A stretch of DNA of 64,000 bases from Paenibacillus sp. FSL R5-0345 (GTDB lineage Bacteria; Bacillota; Bacilli; Paenibacillales; Paenibacillaceae). A program made the position numbers and the translations under genes. Positions 17,872 through 26,641 of this stretch are shown here, piece after piece. How positions within the stretch are numbered: position 1 is the first letter of the stretch; each line of letters starts with the position of its first letter. The stretch lies in the NCBI RefSeq assembly GCF_000758585.1, contig NZ_CP009281.1, positions 5,332,001 through 5,396,000 on the forward strand, in the 5' to 3' direction. The notes under the pieces were generated by a model that was given only the letters and a program-made list of their open reading frames with translations, was not told where the DNA came from and made no database searches.

Positions 17872-18519
17872 TCACTCCGCCCGATGACTAGCAATCCAAG
17901 CATCCATATCTTCCGCGCTCCACGCGATAAAGCTACCGTTTCTCATCTCGTTCAACACATCGATCGCCCCGAGCTTCCGCAAAAGCCTTTCGCGAACTTC
18001 AGCAGAAGATTCCCTTTCCTTAATCCGGGTTCGCATGGTATGTACAAAATCCAAATAAGGCTCATACGCCGCATCCAGCGCCTCTTCAAGCACAGTTTTA
18101 ATCCTCGCAGCCGCAAGCGGCCCAGCTCCTGAAGTAGATACAGCTACCGTCAAACGACCCCTCCGTATAACTCCGGGCGTGATAAAATTACCCGCTTCCG
18201 CATGGCTAGCCACATTCACAGGAATGCCAATTCGCCTAGATTCCTGCGCAACCTCTTCATTAACCGTTTTATCGTTAGTGGCTGCATATACGAGAAAGGC
18301 CCCACGGAGATCTCCGGGAGCATAAGTGCGGTCATGCCAGGTCATGAGACCCTTATTTGTTAGAGCGACAAGTGTATCTGTCAAAGAGGGACTAATCACC
18401 TTAACCACCGCTCCAGCCTCTAGCAGCCCACTCACCTTCCGTTCAGCCACGACACCGCCGCCAATAACCACAACCAGTTGCCCTTCACAATCCAGCATTA
18501 TAGGTAAATACCGAGTCAT
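17872..18519 (-). CDS. Precorrin-2 dehydrogenase / sirohydrochlorin ferrochelatase-type protein (MET8/CysG N-terminal family)
   Basis: This NAD-dependent enzyme oxidises precorrin-2 to sirohydrochlorin; whether it also inserts iron is not decidable. The protein (215 residues from the ATG chosen) begins with M-T-R-Y-L-P-I-M-L-D, then the Rossmann motif VVIGGGVVAERKVSGLLEAGA, LVYAATND, and N-F-I-T-P-G-V-I-R-R-G-R-L-T-V-A-V-S-T-S-G, all typical of the family. I start at ATG 18519 with GGGGAGTG upstream; a longer reading from 18558 would overlap hemX. It lies 5 bases after hemX in the hem cluster and works with the CobA::HemD fusion. sirC or ylnF would be the usual labels. Confidence 0.93.
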   Translation of the reverse strand: MTRYLPIMLDCEGQLVVVIGGGVVAERKVSGLLEAGAVVKVISPSLTDTLVALTNKGLMTWHDRTYAPGDLRGAFLVYAATNDKTVNEEVAQESRRIGIPVNVASHAEAGNFITPGVIRRGRLTVAVSTSGAGPLAAARIKTVLEEALDAAYEPYLDFVHTMRTRIKERESSAEVRERLLRKLGAIDVLNEMRNGSFIAWSAEDMDAWIASHRAE

Positions 18520-18524
18520 GCCCT

Positions 18525-19352
18525 TCACTCCCCGCTCCAACCGTGAAAACCAGACCAAGAATTCAACAAAAAATTCAAGATAGTAAAAGCATATCCTAAA
18601 ATCGCCCAGCGAGCCATACTTACTCCACTTTTCCGCCCGGATTTCTTAAAGATAATATAAAATATGTAAATTCCAAGGCCGATAAGCGTTGTTAGTACTT
18701 TTAAATCCTTCAATAATAGTGTCCGGCCCTCAGATACAATAGATAAGCTAGCCATCACCAGAGAGATTGCCAGCAAAGGAGTCCCCACCAGAATAGCTGT
18801 GTAAGAGTATTTATCTGTAGTCTCTAAGTTCGGCAAACGACGAATTCGGTCACTCCATTGCTTGCTTTTGAGTCTGGTGTGCAGGAATAAATACAATATG
18901 GCAAATACGGTCCCTAGTGTCAGTGCAGCAAAACTTAAGTTGGCCAAAATCACATGCATCGTCAGCCAGCCATACACCGCGCTCCAAGTCTCAAGTGTAT
19001 GTCCCCCAGCCGTCAGCCACACCCGATTTAGCAGAAAAACACAGAATCCAGCCACACTAAGCAGCAGAATCGTAAACTCACCACCACGCGTGAACGCCAC
19101 CGCAAGCGAAGTCAGAACAATACTAAAGGCAAACCAGAACAAGAAATCATAAGGTGTAAAAATGGGCAGCCCCTTCTCCTGAGAGAAACGAATCCCGAGC
19201 CCCGCAGCTTGTAAAAGACCCACAACAACAAGAAGCCCCGTGCCTAACCGCTTCCCACTCGGGTTGCGATAAAGGCAATCCGAGAAAACAAACAGCAGGC
19301 TCAGGGCGTATAGCAGCAGAGCGGCATCATATATTCCGTTCAGCAGTTGCAT
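18525..19352 (-). CDS. hemX: HemX-like integral membrane protein (CcsA/CcmC-type cytochrome c assembly family)
   Basis: About 275 residues with eight or so hydrophobic segments, resembling the cytochrome c assembly (CcsA) family core, with the conserved 'HVILANLSFAALTLG' and 'LFLH' phrases. In Bacillus subtilis HemX, encoded in the same place after hemA, lowers the level of glutamyl-tRNA reductase (established knowledge). The start is ATG 19352 with GGTAGGTGA upstream; a GTG at 19361 overlaps the hemA stop but is too close to the Shine-Dalgarno. The tight coupling to hemA supports the regulatory role rather than cytochrome assembly. Confidence 0.92.
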   Translation of the reverse strand: MQLLNGIYDAALLLYALSLLFVFSDCLYRNPSGKRLGTGLLVVVGLLQAAGLGIRFSQEKGLPIFTPYDFLFWFAFSIVLTSLAVAFTRGGEFTILLLSVAGFCVFLLNRVWLTAGGHTLETWSAVYGWLTMHVILANLSFAALTLGTVFAILYLFLHTRLKSKQWSDRIRRLPNLETTDKYSYTAILVGTPLLAISLVMASLSIVSEGRTLLLKDLKVLTTLIGLGIYIFYIIFKKSGRKSGVSMARWAILGYAFTILNFLLNSWSGFHGWSGE

Positions 19353-19357
19353 ATCAC

Positions 19358-20755
19358 TCACCTACCCAACAGGCCTGCCGGAGCAAGCACCGTCTTAGGC
19401 ACAGAAAAATCGCCGCTACCGGCAGTTCGTTCTGCGGAACTAGACTGCTTAACCGGGGCGGAATCTCCGCCATCTGAATTGGATTCGAGCTGTTCCTGCA
19501 AGGCAAAGATTTTGGAGAAATAATCAAGCGCTTCATTCCCCTGCTTGCCGCCGGACATCTCTTTAATTACATTGATTGGATCATGCATCATTTGGTTCAC
19601 AATGCTTTTGGTCAAACGGCGAATCACCTTGCGCTGATGCTCGTCCAGCTCAGGCAGCTTATTAAACAGACTCTCCATCGTTTCCTCATGAATTGCATTC
19701 GACTTATCCTGAAGCGCCCGGATTACCGGTCTCACGCCAAGCGTCTTCAGCCACAATTGGAATTCATCCATTTCCTCGCTGATCATCACTTCAATCTTCG
19801 CAGCTTCACTCCGGCGCATTTCCAGGTTACTCTCCACAATGCCCTCCAGATCGTCAATATCATACAAAAAAACATCTGGCACATTAGCCGCCGCAGGATC
19901 AATATCACGAGGTACAGCTATATCAATCATAAAAAGCGGCCGCGAAGGGCGACGCTTCATAGCATTCGCTACCTGATCTGCCGAAAGTACATAGCCGTCA
20001 GCTCCCGTTGAGCTGATCACGATATCTACCTCATTAAGAGTTTTTAGCGCATCTTCAATCGTGCTCGGCTTACCCGAGAATTTCTCTGCCAGCTCAATCG
20101 CACGCGATAGCGTACGGTTAGCGACAATCACTTCCGCCGCACCGCTACTATATAGATGTTTTACAGTCAGCTCGCTCATTTTACCGGCACCGAGAATCAG
20201 CACTCTTTTACCAGTGAACATGCCAAAAATCCGCTTGCCCAGCTCCACTGCCGCATAACTGACAGATACTGCGCTTTCGCCGATTGACGTTTCACTATGT
20301 GCTCTTTTGCCCAGCGTCACCGCTTGTTTAAATAACCGATTGAACCAAGTTCCAGTTACACCCTCAGCCTGAGCCGTGAGAAAAGAACTCCGTACCTGTC
20401 CCAGGATCTGCGTCTCGCCAATCACCATGGAATCCAGGCCGCAGGTTACGCGGAATAAATGCGCAATCGCCTGCTCGTCTTCATATATATACATATGCTG
20501 TGCAAATTGCTCGTTCTTCACTCCAAACCATTGCTCCATAAAGCCGCGAAGGAAATAACCTCCCATATGGAGACGGTCCATGACCACATAAATTTCCGTA
20601 CGGTTGCAGGTGGCTACTACGACCCCTTCCAGCACACCCTTCGTCTTCATCAGTTGATGAAGCGCTGCCGGAAGATCACTCTCCGCAAAAGCAAACTGTT
20701 CCCTAACCTCCACGGGAGCCGTACGATAATTCAGGCCAACGACGACGATGTGCAT
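19358..20755 (-). CDS. hemA: Glutamyl-tRNA reductase
   Basis: HemA reduces glutamyl-tRNA to glutamate-1-semialdehyde with NADPH, the committed step of the C5 pathway. The protein has 465 residues; the catalytic cysteine is C50 in VVATCNRTEIY, with G-L-N-Y-R-T-A-P-V-E-V-R-E near the start and the nucleotide fold VLILGAGKMSELTVKHL at about 185-200. After the dimerisation helix there is a serine/glycine-rich C-terminal extension of about 35 residues. First gene of the hem cluster; a PerR/Fur-type box is seen about 160 bases upstream (20918-20932). Confidence 0.98.
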   Translation of the reverse strand: MHIVVVGLNYRTAPVEVREQFAFAESDLPAALHQLMKTKGVLEGVVVATCNRTEIYVVMDRLHMGGYFLRGFMEQWFGVKNEQFAQHMYIYEDEQAIAHLFRVTCGLDSMVIGETQILGQVRSSFLTAQAEGVTGTWFNRLFKQAVTLGKRAHSETSIGESAVSVSYAAVELGKRIFGMFTGKRVLILGAGKMSELTVKHLYSSGAAEVIVANRTLSRAIELAEKFSGKPSTIEDALKTLNEVDIVISSTGADGYVLSADQVANAMKRRPSRPLFMIDIAVPRDIDPAAANVPDVFLYDIDDLEGIVESNLEMRRSEAAKIEVMISEEMDEFQLWLKTLGVRPVIRALQDKSNAIHEETMESLFNKLPELDEHQRKVIRRLTKSIVNQMMHDPINVIKEMSGGKQGNEALDYFSKIFALQEQLESNSDGGDSAPVKQSSSAERTAGSGDFSVPKTVLAPAGLLGR

Positions 20756-20917
20756 CGATAGTTCACCATCCTAGTCTCTATTCATTACTGTGTACAGTTA
20801 TATTAAGAATATTTTTACATAATATTCACTTTCACAACATCTCAAAACACTGTGTTAAGTATATCACACGAAAATACGACTTTTTACAGATTTTTTGAAC
20901 GCTTTATGAAATCCAGA

Positions 20918-20932
20918 TAATAATTATTATAA
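20918..20932 (-). promoter_or_regulatory. PerR/Fur-type 7-1-7 inverted repeat upstream of hemA
   Basis: The minus strand reads TTATAATAATTATTA, matching 13 of the 14 defined positions of the Bacillus PerR box TTATAATnATTATAA. hemA is a PerR target in Bacillus subtilis. The local sequence is very AT-rich, so chance is possible. Confidence 0.4.
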
Positions 20933-20957
20933 ATAAAAAACCGCAGGTTCGCTACGG
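20931..20957 (-). terminator. Rho-independent terminator downstream of the polysaccharide locus
   Basis: CCGTAG/CTGCGG (20941-20957) form a short stem; on the minus strand TTTTTTATTT follows. It is about 200 bases after the DUF218 gene and would end the polysaccharide transcript before hemA. Confidence 0.6.
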
Positions 20958-21154
20958 TTAGGATGGGTTATTTTGTGATTAATTATTAGTTAGGTAGGGG
21001 AAAAGTGGGAATTTAATAGCACTAACTCATAATTACCCGGGTTATTCAATTTTTATAGATGCTACTTCTGCGCACCTTTTACAAAATGTGAAGATAAGTG
21101 GTAAACCATACGTTACGATAATTATCTAAATGAAAGAATCCATCCTGTAGGAAG

Positions 21155-21799
21155 CTAACGAAACCAGTTCTTTATCTGATCAAGAGTGCTTTTTGCCTCC
21201 GGTCCATTGTAACCGAAGGTGTTGCCGATCATCTTGACATACTCGTTGAACGTAGTTTCCCGACTCTTTCGGTCACTCCACCAGCGCTTAGCGTTATATC
21301 CTGAGGCAGATGATACATACGTAAGCTCAATATCCGATTTTTTGTACACACGACCAAAAAGAAATTTCACCCTCCGCATGTGAAATTCCGAGGAAACGAC
21401 AATTGCAGATTGAAAATCGTATTCCTTCATTTTAGGGAGTGTGAACTCTGCATTCTGATAGGTGCTTTCCGCCTCATTTTCGGTATAGATAACACCCTGC
21501 GGTATACCGAGATTAAGGGCGGTTCGGAGCATGTCACCTGATGAACTCGTTGACTCCTTGGCATTGGAAAGAATTATATAAGGAGCGTATCCAGCTTTAT
21601 ATAACTCAGCTGCCTGTTCTACACGGCCTTGGCCTCCGCTAAGTACGATGATTACATCGGCTTGTTTGGGAGATTCAGATAAAACTAAGAAGCTGCCTGC
21701 ACTAAAGAGTCCAATAATCAACAATAGTAAGCACATGAAAAGGACAAATTTCCTATTAATTAATTTACCTTTTCTTTTCTTAATAGATAAGTTACTCAT
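21155..21799 (-). CDS. YdcF/SanA-like DUF218 protein, membrane-anchored
   Basis: The 214-residue protein has a basic N-terminus and one membrane segment (about residues 17-38), followed by an extracellular DUF218 domain: A-D-V-I-I-V-L-S-G-G-Q-G-R-V-E-Q-A near residue 48, then TENEAESTYQNAEFTLP and VVSSEFHMRRVKFLF. Family members (SanA, ElyC, YdcF) are linked to envelope polymer homeostasis but their biochemistry is largely unknown. It follows rmlB by three bases and closes the polysaccharide locus; a job in glycan assembly or lipid-carrier recycling is inference. Confidence 0.9.
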   Translation of the reverse strand: MSNLSIKKRKGKLINRKFVLFMCLLLLIIGLFSAGSFLVLSESPKQADVIIVLSGGQGRVEQAAELYKAGYAPYIILSNAKESTSSSGDMLRTALNLGIPQGVIYTENEAESTYQNAEFTLPKMKEYDFQSAIVVSSEFHMRRVKFLFGRVYKKSDIELTYVSSASGYNAKRWWSDRKSRETTFNEYVKMIGNTFGYNGPEAKSTLDQIKNWFR

Positions 21800-21802
21800 A
21801 AA

Positions 21803-22798
21803 TCACTTATGCGATTCGTTACTAAGGATTTGTTGCCACCATTCAGCATTATCAATATACCATTGGATCGTCTGCGCAATTCCTGTCTCAAAAGTATAAG
21901 TTGGCTTCCAACCTAAATTCTCAAGTTTCGTCGGATCAATGGCGTAGCGTTTATCATGGCCAAGACGATCGGTTACGAATTCGATCAAATCATCAGATTT
22001 CCCTAAGGTACTAATAATCGTCTTAACTACTTCTAGATTAGTTCTCTCATTATGACCACCTACGTTATAAACTTCACCACTTATTCCTTGGTGTACAACA
22101 AGGTCAATGGCCGCACAGTGATCCCAGACATGGAGCCAGTCACGAATGTTTTTTCCATCTCCGTATACAGGAATCTTCTCTTCATTTAATACTCTTGAGA
22201 TGGTTAGTGGAATCAGTTTTTCAGGAAAATGATAGGGGCCGTAATTGTTCGAGCAGCGTGTTATGTTCATTGGTAAACCAAAGGTCTCAAAATAAGCACG
22301 AACTAGCAAATCAGACGCCGTTTTACTAGCACTATAAGGACTGTTAGGTTGCAAAGGTGTTTCTTCGGTAAAAAATACAGTAGGATCAAAATCGAGTTCA
22401 CCATACACTTCATCCGTAGAAACATGTAAGAATTTGGTGATTCCGTATTTTTTAGCAGCATCCAGCAGCACCTGTGTCCCCATAACATTCGTACGAACGA
22501 ATATCGCAGGATCAGTAATTGAGCGATCCACATGGCTCTCCGCAGCGAAATGAACTACATAATCGAATTTCTCCAACTCAAAAAGTGACAATATTGCCTC
22601 CCGGTCAGCAATGTCAGCTTGAATAAACCGATAATTCGATTTTGACTCAATATCCTTATGCTTCGTTAGATCACCCGCATAAGTTAGTAAATCTAAATTC
22701 ACAATATCATACTGCGGATATTTATCCACCATATACTGTACGAAGTTGCCTCCAATAAATCCGGCACCACCCGTAACTAGCACTTTTTGTTTATTCAT
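21803..22798 (-). CDS. rfbB: dTDP-glucose 4,6-dehydratase
   Basis: RmlB (RfbB) makes dTDP-4-keto-6-deoxyglucose, the precursor of rhamnose and other deoxysugars. The extended SDR fold shows VLVTGGAGFIGGNF at the start, H-F-A-A-E-S-H-V-D-R-S, the STDEVYG motif and the catalytic Y-S-A-S-K. I start at ATG 22798, with GAGGTGA five bases upstream; a GTG at 22807 lies within that Shine-Dalgarno. G+C content is higher than in the genes immediately upstream. rmlA, rmlC and rmlD are not in this window, although both ends of the locus are visible. Confidence 0.96.
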   Translation of the reverse strand: MNKQKVLVTGGAGFIGGNFVQYMVDKYPQYDIVNLDLLTYAGDLTKHKDIESKSNYRFIQADIADREAILSLFELEKFDYVVHFAAESHVDRSITDPAIFVRTNVMGTQVLLDAAKKYGITKFLHVSTDEVYGELDFDPTVFFTEETPLQPNSPYSASKTASDLLVRAYFETFGLPMNITRCSNNYGPYHFPEKLIPLTISRVLNEEKIPVYGDGKNIRDWLHVWDHCAAIDLVVHQGISGEVYNVGGHNERTNLEVVKTIISTLGKSDDLIEFVTDRLGHDKRYAIDPTKLENLGWKPTYTFETGIAQTIQWYIDNAEWWQQILSNESHK

Positions 22799-22984
22799 AA
22801 AACTCACCTCAGATCTTTTAACTGTATATTAAATATAACAATAAAAGATATATGTATATCAATATAATTCATTTCAATGTACCATAGCAAAACCACTATT
22901 GTAACCAATGTATTATCTGTATTATTATGCTTTACATATCAATCTCCCAAAAAAAATATAGAAGTTTAATACTTTTTTAGTATA

Positions 22985-24127
22985 TTATCGGTTTGTGGAT
23001 GCTATACTTCCATTCAAACTCATCAATATTTGGTCTTTCTGTTCATCAATAATTTCTTGATTATACCCTTCGATTTCGGCAATATTTAATTTCCCCACTA
23101 TGTCGGCATTATAATCAATAGTGCAACATCTTTCAGGATAACCAATACTCTCAAAGAAATAATTCAATTTTTTATCCCATACTAACGCTATTCCAGGAAT
23201 ACCCAGCGAACAAGCTATAATATGACTATGAAGTCTAAACGAAATAATACTTTTATAATTCGAGATTAATTCAACTAATCCATATCCTGCTTCTGGCCTT
23301 GATGCTAATGCGCTACCATCGCTAATCCCCAACAAAGTCAATAATTTCTTTGCAAAAACATAATCTTCAATTGAGCCATTACAAAAAAATTGCCACTTAA
23401 TATTTTTTTTATTTAGATCTTGAATAAGAAACTTCCAAAAACTTATCATCTCAGCTTCTTTTTTAGGTAAATAGATAATCCCCAATCCAACAACTTCACT
23501 TTCTCTTCTTTTTACGTTATATATTTTAGCGCACCAAAGTGCAGAATCAAAAGTTTTATAGATCTCCCTTGAATTTCGCAAGTATGTATTTGACAAATAA
23601 TCCTTATCATCTCTAGTAGAAATGTATTTGACATTCTTATTTATTAAGGATTCTCTTAGTATTTTCTGCAATTTTTTGCTCTTAATAGTCCCGACTCCAC
23701 ATGCATTAAATATGATAGGAACATTTGCTTGAGATAACAATTCAACATATCTTGAAATAGCTATAACAAAATAGTTCATGAACATTTGTCCACCCGCAAA
23801 TATAGCAAGATCATATTTTTCATTACAAAGTTCTTGAATGTATTTTAATTTTCCTTTGTTTCTATTTTCTAAAAACGACCTAGTATATTCATCTTTGGAT
23901 AAAATCGAATAAATTATTTTTTTTACATTAACTCCTTTTCCAACCTCTTTAGAGTGATTAATTTCGTCTACATAATCGATTACTTCATAGTCACTTCTTC
24001 CAGAAATATCAGCCGTTACTATCTCACTATTAGGATATATTTGTTTGATTAACGCCGCTACTGTTTCACATATTACTCCATCGCCTAAATTAGAAGAATA
24101 GATTTCACCAATCAACAGAATTTTCAT
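22985..24127 (-). CDS. Polysaccharide pyruvyl transferase family protein
   Basis: A 380-residue protein of the PF04230 family, which moves pyruvate from phosphoenolpyruvate onto sugars as a ketal. Supporting features are the N-terminal strand K-I-L-L-I-G-E-I-Y-S-S-N-L-G-D-G, FAGGQMFMNYF, a central F-N-A-C-G-V-G, and the conserved C-terminal block S-F-R-L-H-S-H-I-I-A-C-S-L-G-I-P-G with a W a few residues on. ATG overlaps the flippase stop (ATGA). The gene is very AT-rich. The acceptor is probably a sugar in the repeat unit of this locus; other known activities of the family (GT-like) cannot be excluded. Confidence 0.85.
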   Translation of the reverse strand: MKILLIGEIYSSNLGDGVICETVAALIKQIYPNSEIVTADISGRSDYEVIDYVDEINHSKEVGKGVNVKKIIYSILSKDEYTRSFLENRNKGKLKYIQELCNEKYDLAIFAGGQMFMNYFVIAISRYVELLSQANVPIIFNACGVGTIKSKKLQKILRESLINKNVKYISTRDDKDYLSNTYLRNSREIYKTFDSALWCAKIYNVKRRESEVVGLGIIYLPKKEAEMISFWKFLIQDLNKKNIKWQFFCNGSIEDYVFAKKLLTLLGISDGSALASRPEAGYGLVELISNYKSIISFRLHSHIIACSLGIPGIALVWDKKLNYFFESIGYPERCCTIDYNADIVGKLNIAEIEGYNQEIIDEQKDQILMSLNGSIASTNR

Positions 24128-25686
24128 CTCCCATTACCACTCCTTCTTGTAATTATCTTTTCCTTAACTCTTAAAATCCCTCTAATTACTACTTCCCTTT
24201 CAGATTTCCCTAGTATTAAAAAACAACTTAACGTTAAGCCAATCATGGCAGTAAGTAAACAAGCCACTACTAAGCTTGACCATTTATCAATCATAAAGTT
24301 TTCTTTAATAATTAATGATGATAATGAGACAGTAACTACTCCTATAAAATTTTTAATTATTACAGGATAAAATGTAGTCCACTTCAAGTTCAAACATTTA
24401 GCACCATAAATAGGGAGAAAAGTCAGAGCTCGTACTATACTAAATATAGAGCTTACGCCTACTATCACAAAAAGCTTTTGTGTATCACTATTTAGTGTGT
24501 AAAGTAATAGGAATACTAATCCTGTGGATAATAGACTATTAATGAAAATAAAAATAGAGGAGACTTTTACTTTGTTGGTAACCACAAATATATTCCACAT
24601 ACTTTCAAGAGGTAATGCAAATACAAATCCTAAACACCCCGCAATGGACAAATATTGTATTAGTCTAGCGTCTTGAGAGGGCACCCATAAGCTATAAAAA
24701 GACTCTCCATAAACAAATAAAATTGAAGTAGGAATCGTAGCAAAAGTACCGAGGAGCTTTACAGAAGAAATAAGTTGCTCCTTCACATCATCATAATTCC
24801 CCTTTGCGTAACTGATTGTTAGTTGTGGGCTAAACACACTTGCTAACATTGCAAAAATTGATAAAATCATTGTCGGAACTGTTTTAGATAAAGATAATGT
24901 TCCCATCGCAATTCCACCTACGAATAAATTTGCAATAAGTAGATCTAAACCATTTGACAATACACCACTTAACCTACTAAAAGAATTCCAGGCACCAGAA
25001 GATACAATTGTTATTATTGCTTTTATATCAAAATAAGTTTTTTTCACTTTAACATAAGGCAACATTTTTCTTGTATAATATATATTCCAAATCAAAATAT
25101 ATATAGAACATAGAAATGTTGCTAATCCTATATACCAAACAGAGGGCTTAAAAAAGTAAAATACCACTAGTAAAACAACCACTCTTATTACAGAAGATTG
25201 AATCGTTACAAATGAAGATAAATCTAATCTATTCTTTGCAAATGTTGCAATCCCATATGTACTACCAATAATGCTTATTAAAAAATTCAAAAAAATAAAT
25301 CCCCATAAAACTTTCACATCCACTAGAATATTCGTTGGAATGTCGAAGATTTTATCCATAAATATAATTATAATCGCTGATGGAATAGACATTATTATGG
25401 CTAATGCGATATTAGCAAATACAATTGAAGTAAAATATTTATTTGTTGTTTCAATATCTTTCTGATGAATAGATATCGTAATAAATCTACCAGCCATAGA
25501 ATTTAGTGCAACCGCTATTATTTGAGCATAATTGGTAAAATTATTTCCAAGTTCAATGAATCCAAAGGCTGAACTTCCGATGTTCTCTACTACAAAAGGT
25601 GTTACAAAAAAAACCACACAAGTATTAACTAAAAAAGCTGTTATTTGAGCTATCATATTTACTGCTAAACGATTTTTATTACTCAC
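24124..25686 (-). CDS. wzx: Wzx-like polysaccharide flippase (MOP superfamily)
   Basis: A 520-residue membrane protein with about 14 hydrophobic segments, starting N-R-L-A-V-N-M-I-A-Q-I-T-A-F-L-V-N-T and matching the oligosaccharide flippase layout. It should move the undecaprenyl-linked repeat unit to the outer face of the membrane. The start is GTG 25686, nine bases after GAGGGG. It overlaps the pyruvyl transferase gene by 4 bases. Assignment to Wzx rests on topology and context with a Wzy-like protein and an initiating transferase. Confidence 0.88.
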   Translation of the reverse strand: MSNKNRLAVNMIAQITAFLVNTCVVFFVTPFVVENIGSSAFGFIELGNNFTNYAQIIAVALNSMAGRFITISIHQKDIETTNKYFTSIVFANIALAIIMSIPSAIIIIFMDKIFDIPTNILVDVKVLWGFIFLNFLISIIGSTYGIATFAKNRLDLSSFVTIQSSVIRVVVLLVVFYFFKPSVWYIGLATFLCSIYILIWNIYYTRKMLPYVKVKKTYFDIKAIITIVSSGAWNSFSRLSGVLSNGLDLLIANLFVGGIAMGTLSLSKTVPTMILSIFAMLASVFSPQLTISYAKGNYDDVKEQLISSVKLLGTFATIPTSILFVYGESFYSLWVPSQDARLIQYLSIAGCLGFVFALPLESMWNIFVVTNKVKVSSIFIFINSLLSTGLVFLLLYTLNSDTQKLFVIVGVSSIFSIVRALTFLPIYGAKCLNLKWTTFYPVIIKNFIGVVTVSLSSLIIKENFMIDKWSSLVVACLLTAMIGLTLSCFLILGKSEREVVIRGILRVKEKIITRRSGNGR

Positions 25687-25747
25687 AATACTAACCCCTC
25701 AAAATAACAATGTTAAAACAAGCCATAGTTAATATACAAATTAATCT

Positions 25748-25810
25748 GAGATATTCGGAATACCTAGAACAACAAATAATTCACATTACTCTGATTATTC
25801 TGAATATCTC
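25748..25810. repeat. Inverted repeat (15-bp arms) between glycosyltransferase and flippase genes
   Basis: GAGATATTCGGAATA (25748-25762) and TATTCTGAATATCTC (25796-25810) pair with one G-T wobble. There is no T-run, so it may be a processing or attenuation hairpin inside the operon rather than a terminator. Confidence 0.6.
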
Positions 25811-25829
25811 AAACTCGCTTTATATAAAA

Positions 25830-26576
25830 CTATATTTTATTTTTTTTAAAAAAAATTCTATTCAAGTTCAATATTATTTGCAAACCTTTTTCTCCTAAAT
25901 TTCTTCTAATTATTCTTGTTGTTTTTTCTTTTATTTTTATATCCTTTGGCTTCCAAGAACCAGCAAAGTGATGAATCGCATAAGTTTTTTCAGTAGTAGA
26001 GATAATTCCTGTTGTAAAGTCTTTAGGACAAAAATACTCTTTTGGATAAAAAAGCACGTCGCCATTCGTATATTGCATAGTATTATTTAATGTTATATCG
26101 TATTTTTTTTTTGTCATATCCGTAATGATGTCAACATTTGTAGTTAAATCAAAATTACCATTTTTCAAGAAGAAACTTCTATCTTTATAATATGTCAATA
26201 AATATTCCAACCATAAATTACCTTTTTGTGCACCTATTATACCAGTAGGAATTGAGCATACATCTTCAAAACCCGAAAATGCATTATGTCTTAAAAATGG
26301 GTCTAGATTAGCTACAACTTCTACATCTGTATCCATATAAATCCCACCATATTCAAATAAAACATTTAGTCTAACATAATCAGTAATAAAAGCCATTTTT
26401 TTCGATTCATAGGCTTCCTTGATGTATTTGTTAGTATTTATATCAAAGTTATCCTCATTCCATTCAATTATTTCATAGTCCGGACAAAATTTTCTCCAAC
26501 TAGCTATGCATTTTTTTGCTAAAGGAGGTAACTCAGCTCTCCCAAACCAACAATAATGAATAATCTTTGGAATCAT
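25830..26576 (-). CDS. GT32-like glycosyltransferase with DXD motif
   Basis: A 248-residue protein that starts MIPKIIHYCWFG, continues with Y-E-I-I-E-W-N-E-D-N-F-D and A-F-I-T-D-Y-V-R-L, and has the DXD motif in GGIYMDTDVEV (DTD at 82-84). This is the pattern of the Och1/capsular GT32 family, which transfers hexoses using a divalent metal. GAGGAGA precedes the ATG. One of five transferases of the locus; linkage and sugar cannot be read from sequence. Confidence 0.9.
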   Translation of the reverse strand: MIPKIIHYCWFGRAELPPLAKKCIASWRKFCPDYEIIEWNEDNFDINTNKYIKEAYESKKMAFITDYVRLNVLFEYGGIYMDTDVEVVANLDPFLRHNAFSGFEDVCSIPTGIIGAQKGNLWLEYLLTYYKDRSFFLKNGNFDLTTNVDIITDMTKKKYDITLNNTMQYTNGDVLFYPKEYFCPKDFTTGIISTTEKTYAIHHFAGSWKPKDIKIKEKTTRIIRRNLGEKGLQIILNLNRIFFKKNKI

Positions 26577-26641
26577 ATTTATCTCCTCTTATACGGTTTA
26601 GTTAATTTAGTTAAACTTTTTATAATCGAAACAATATTAAT

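Larger units (their letters stand above)
20756..21154. other. Intergenic region between hemA and the DUF218 gene
   Basis: About 400 bases. It holds the likely hemA promoter (a possible -10 TATACT, complement of 20858-20863, with a poor -35), a PerR-like box at 20918-20932, and a terminator at 20931-20957. Between 20960 and 21154 I see nothing. Confidence 0.5.
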
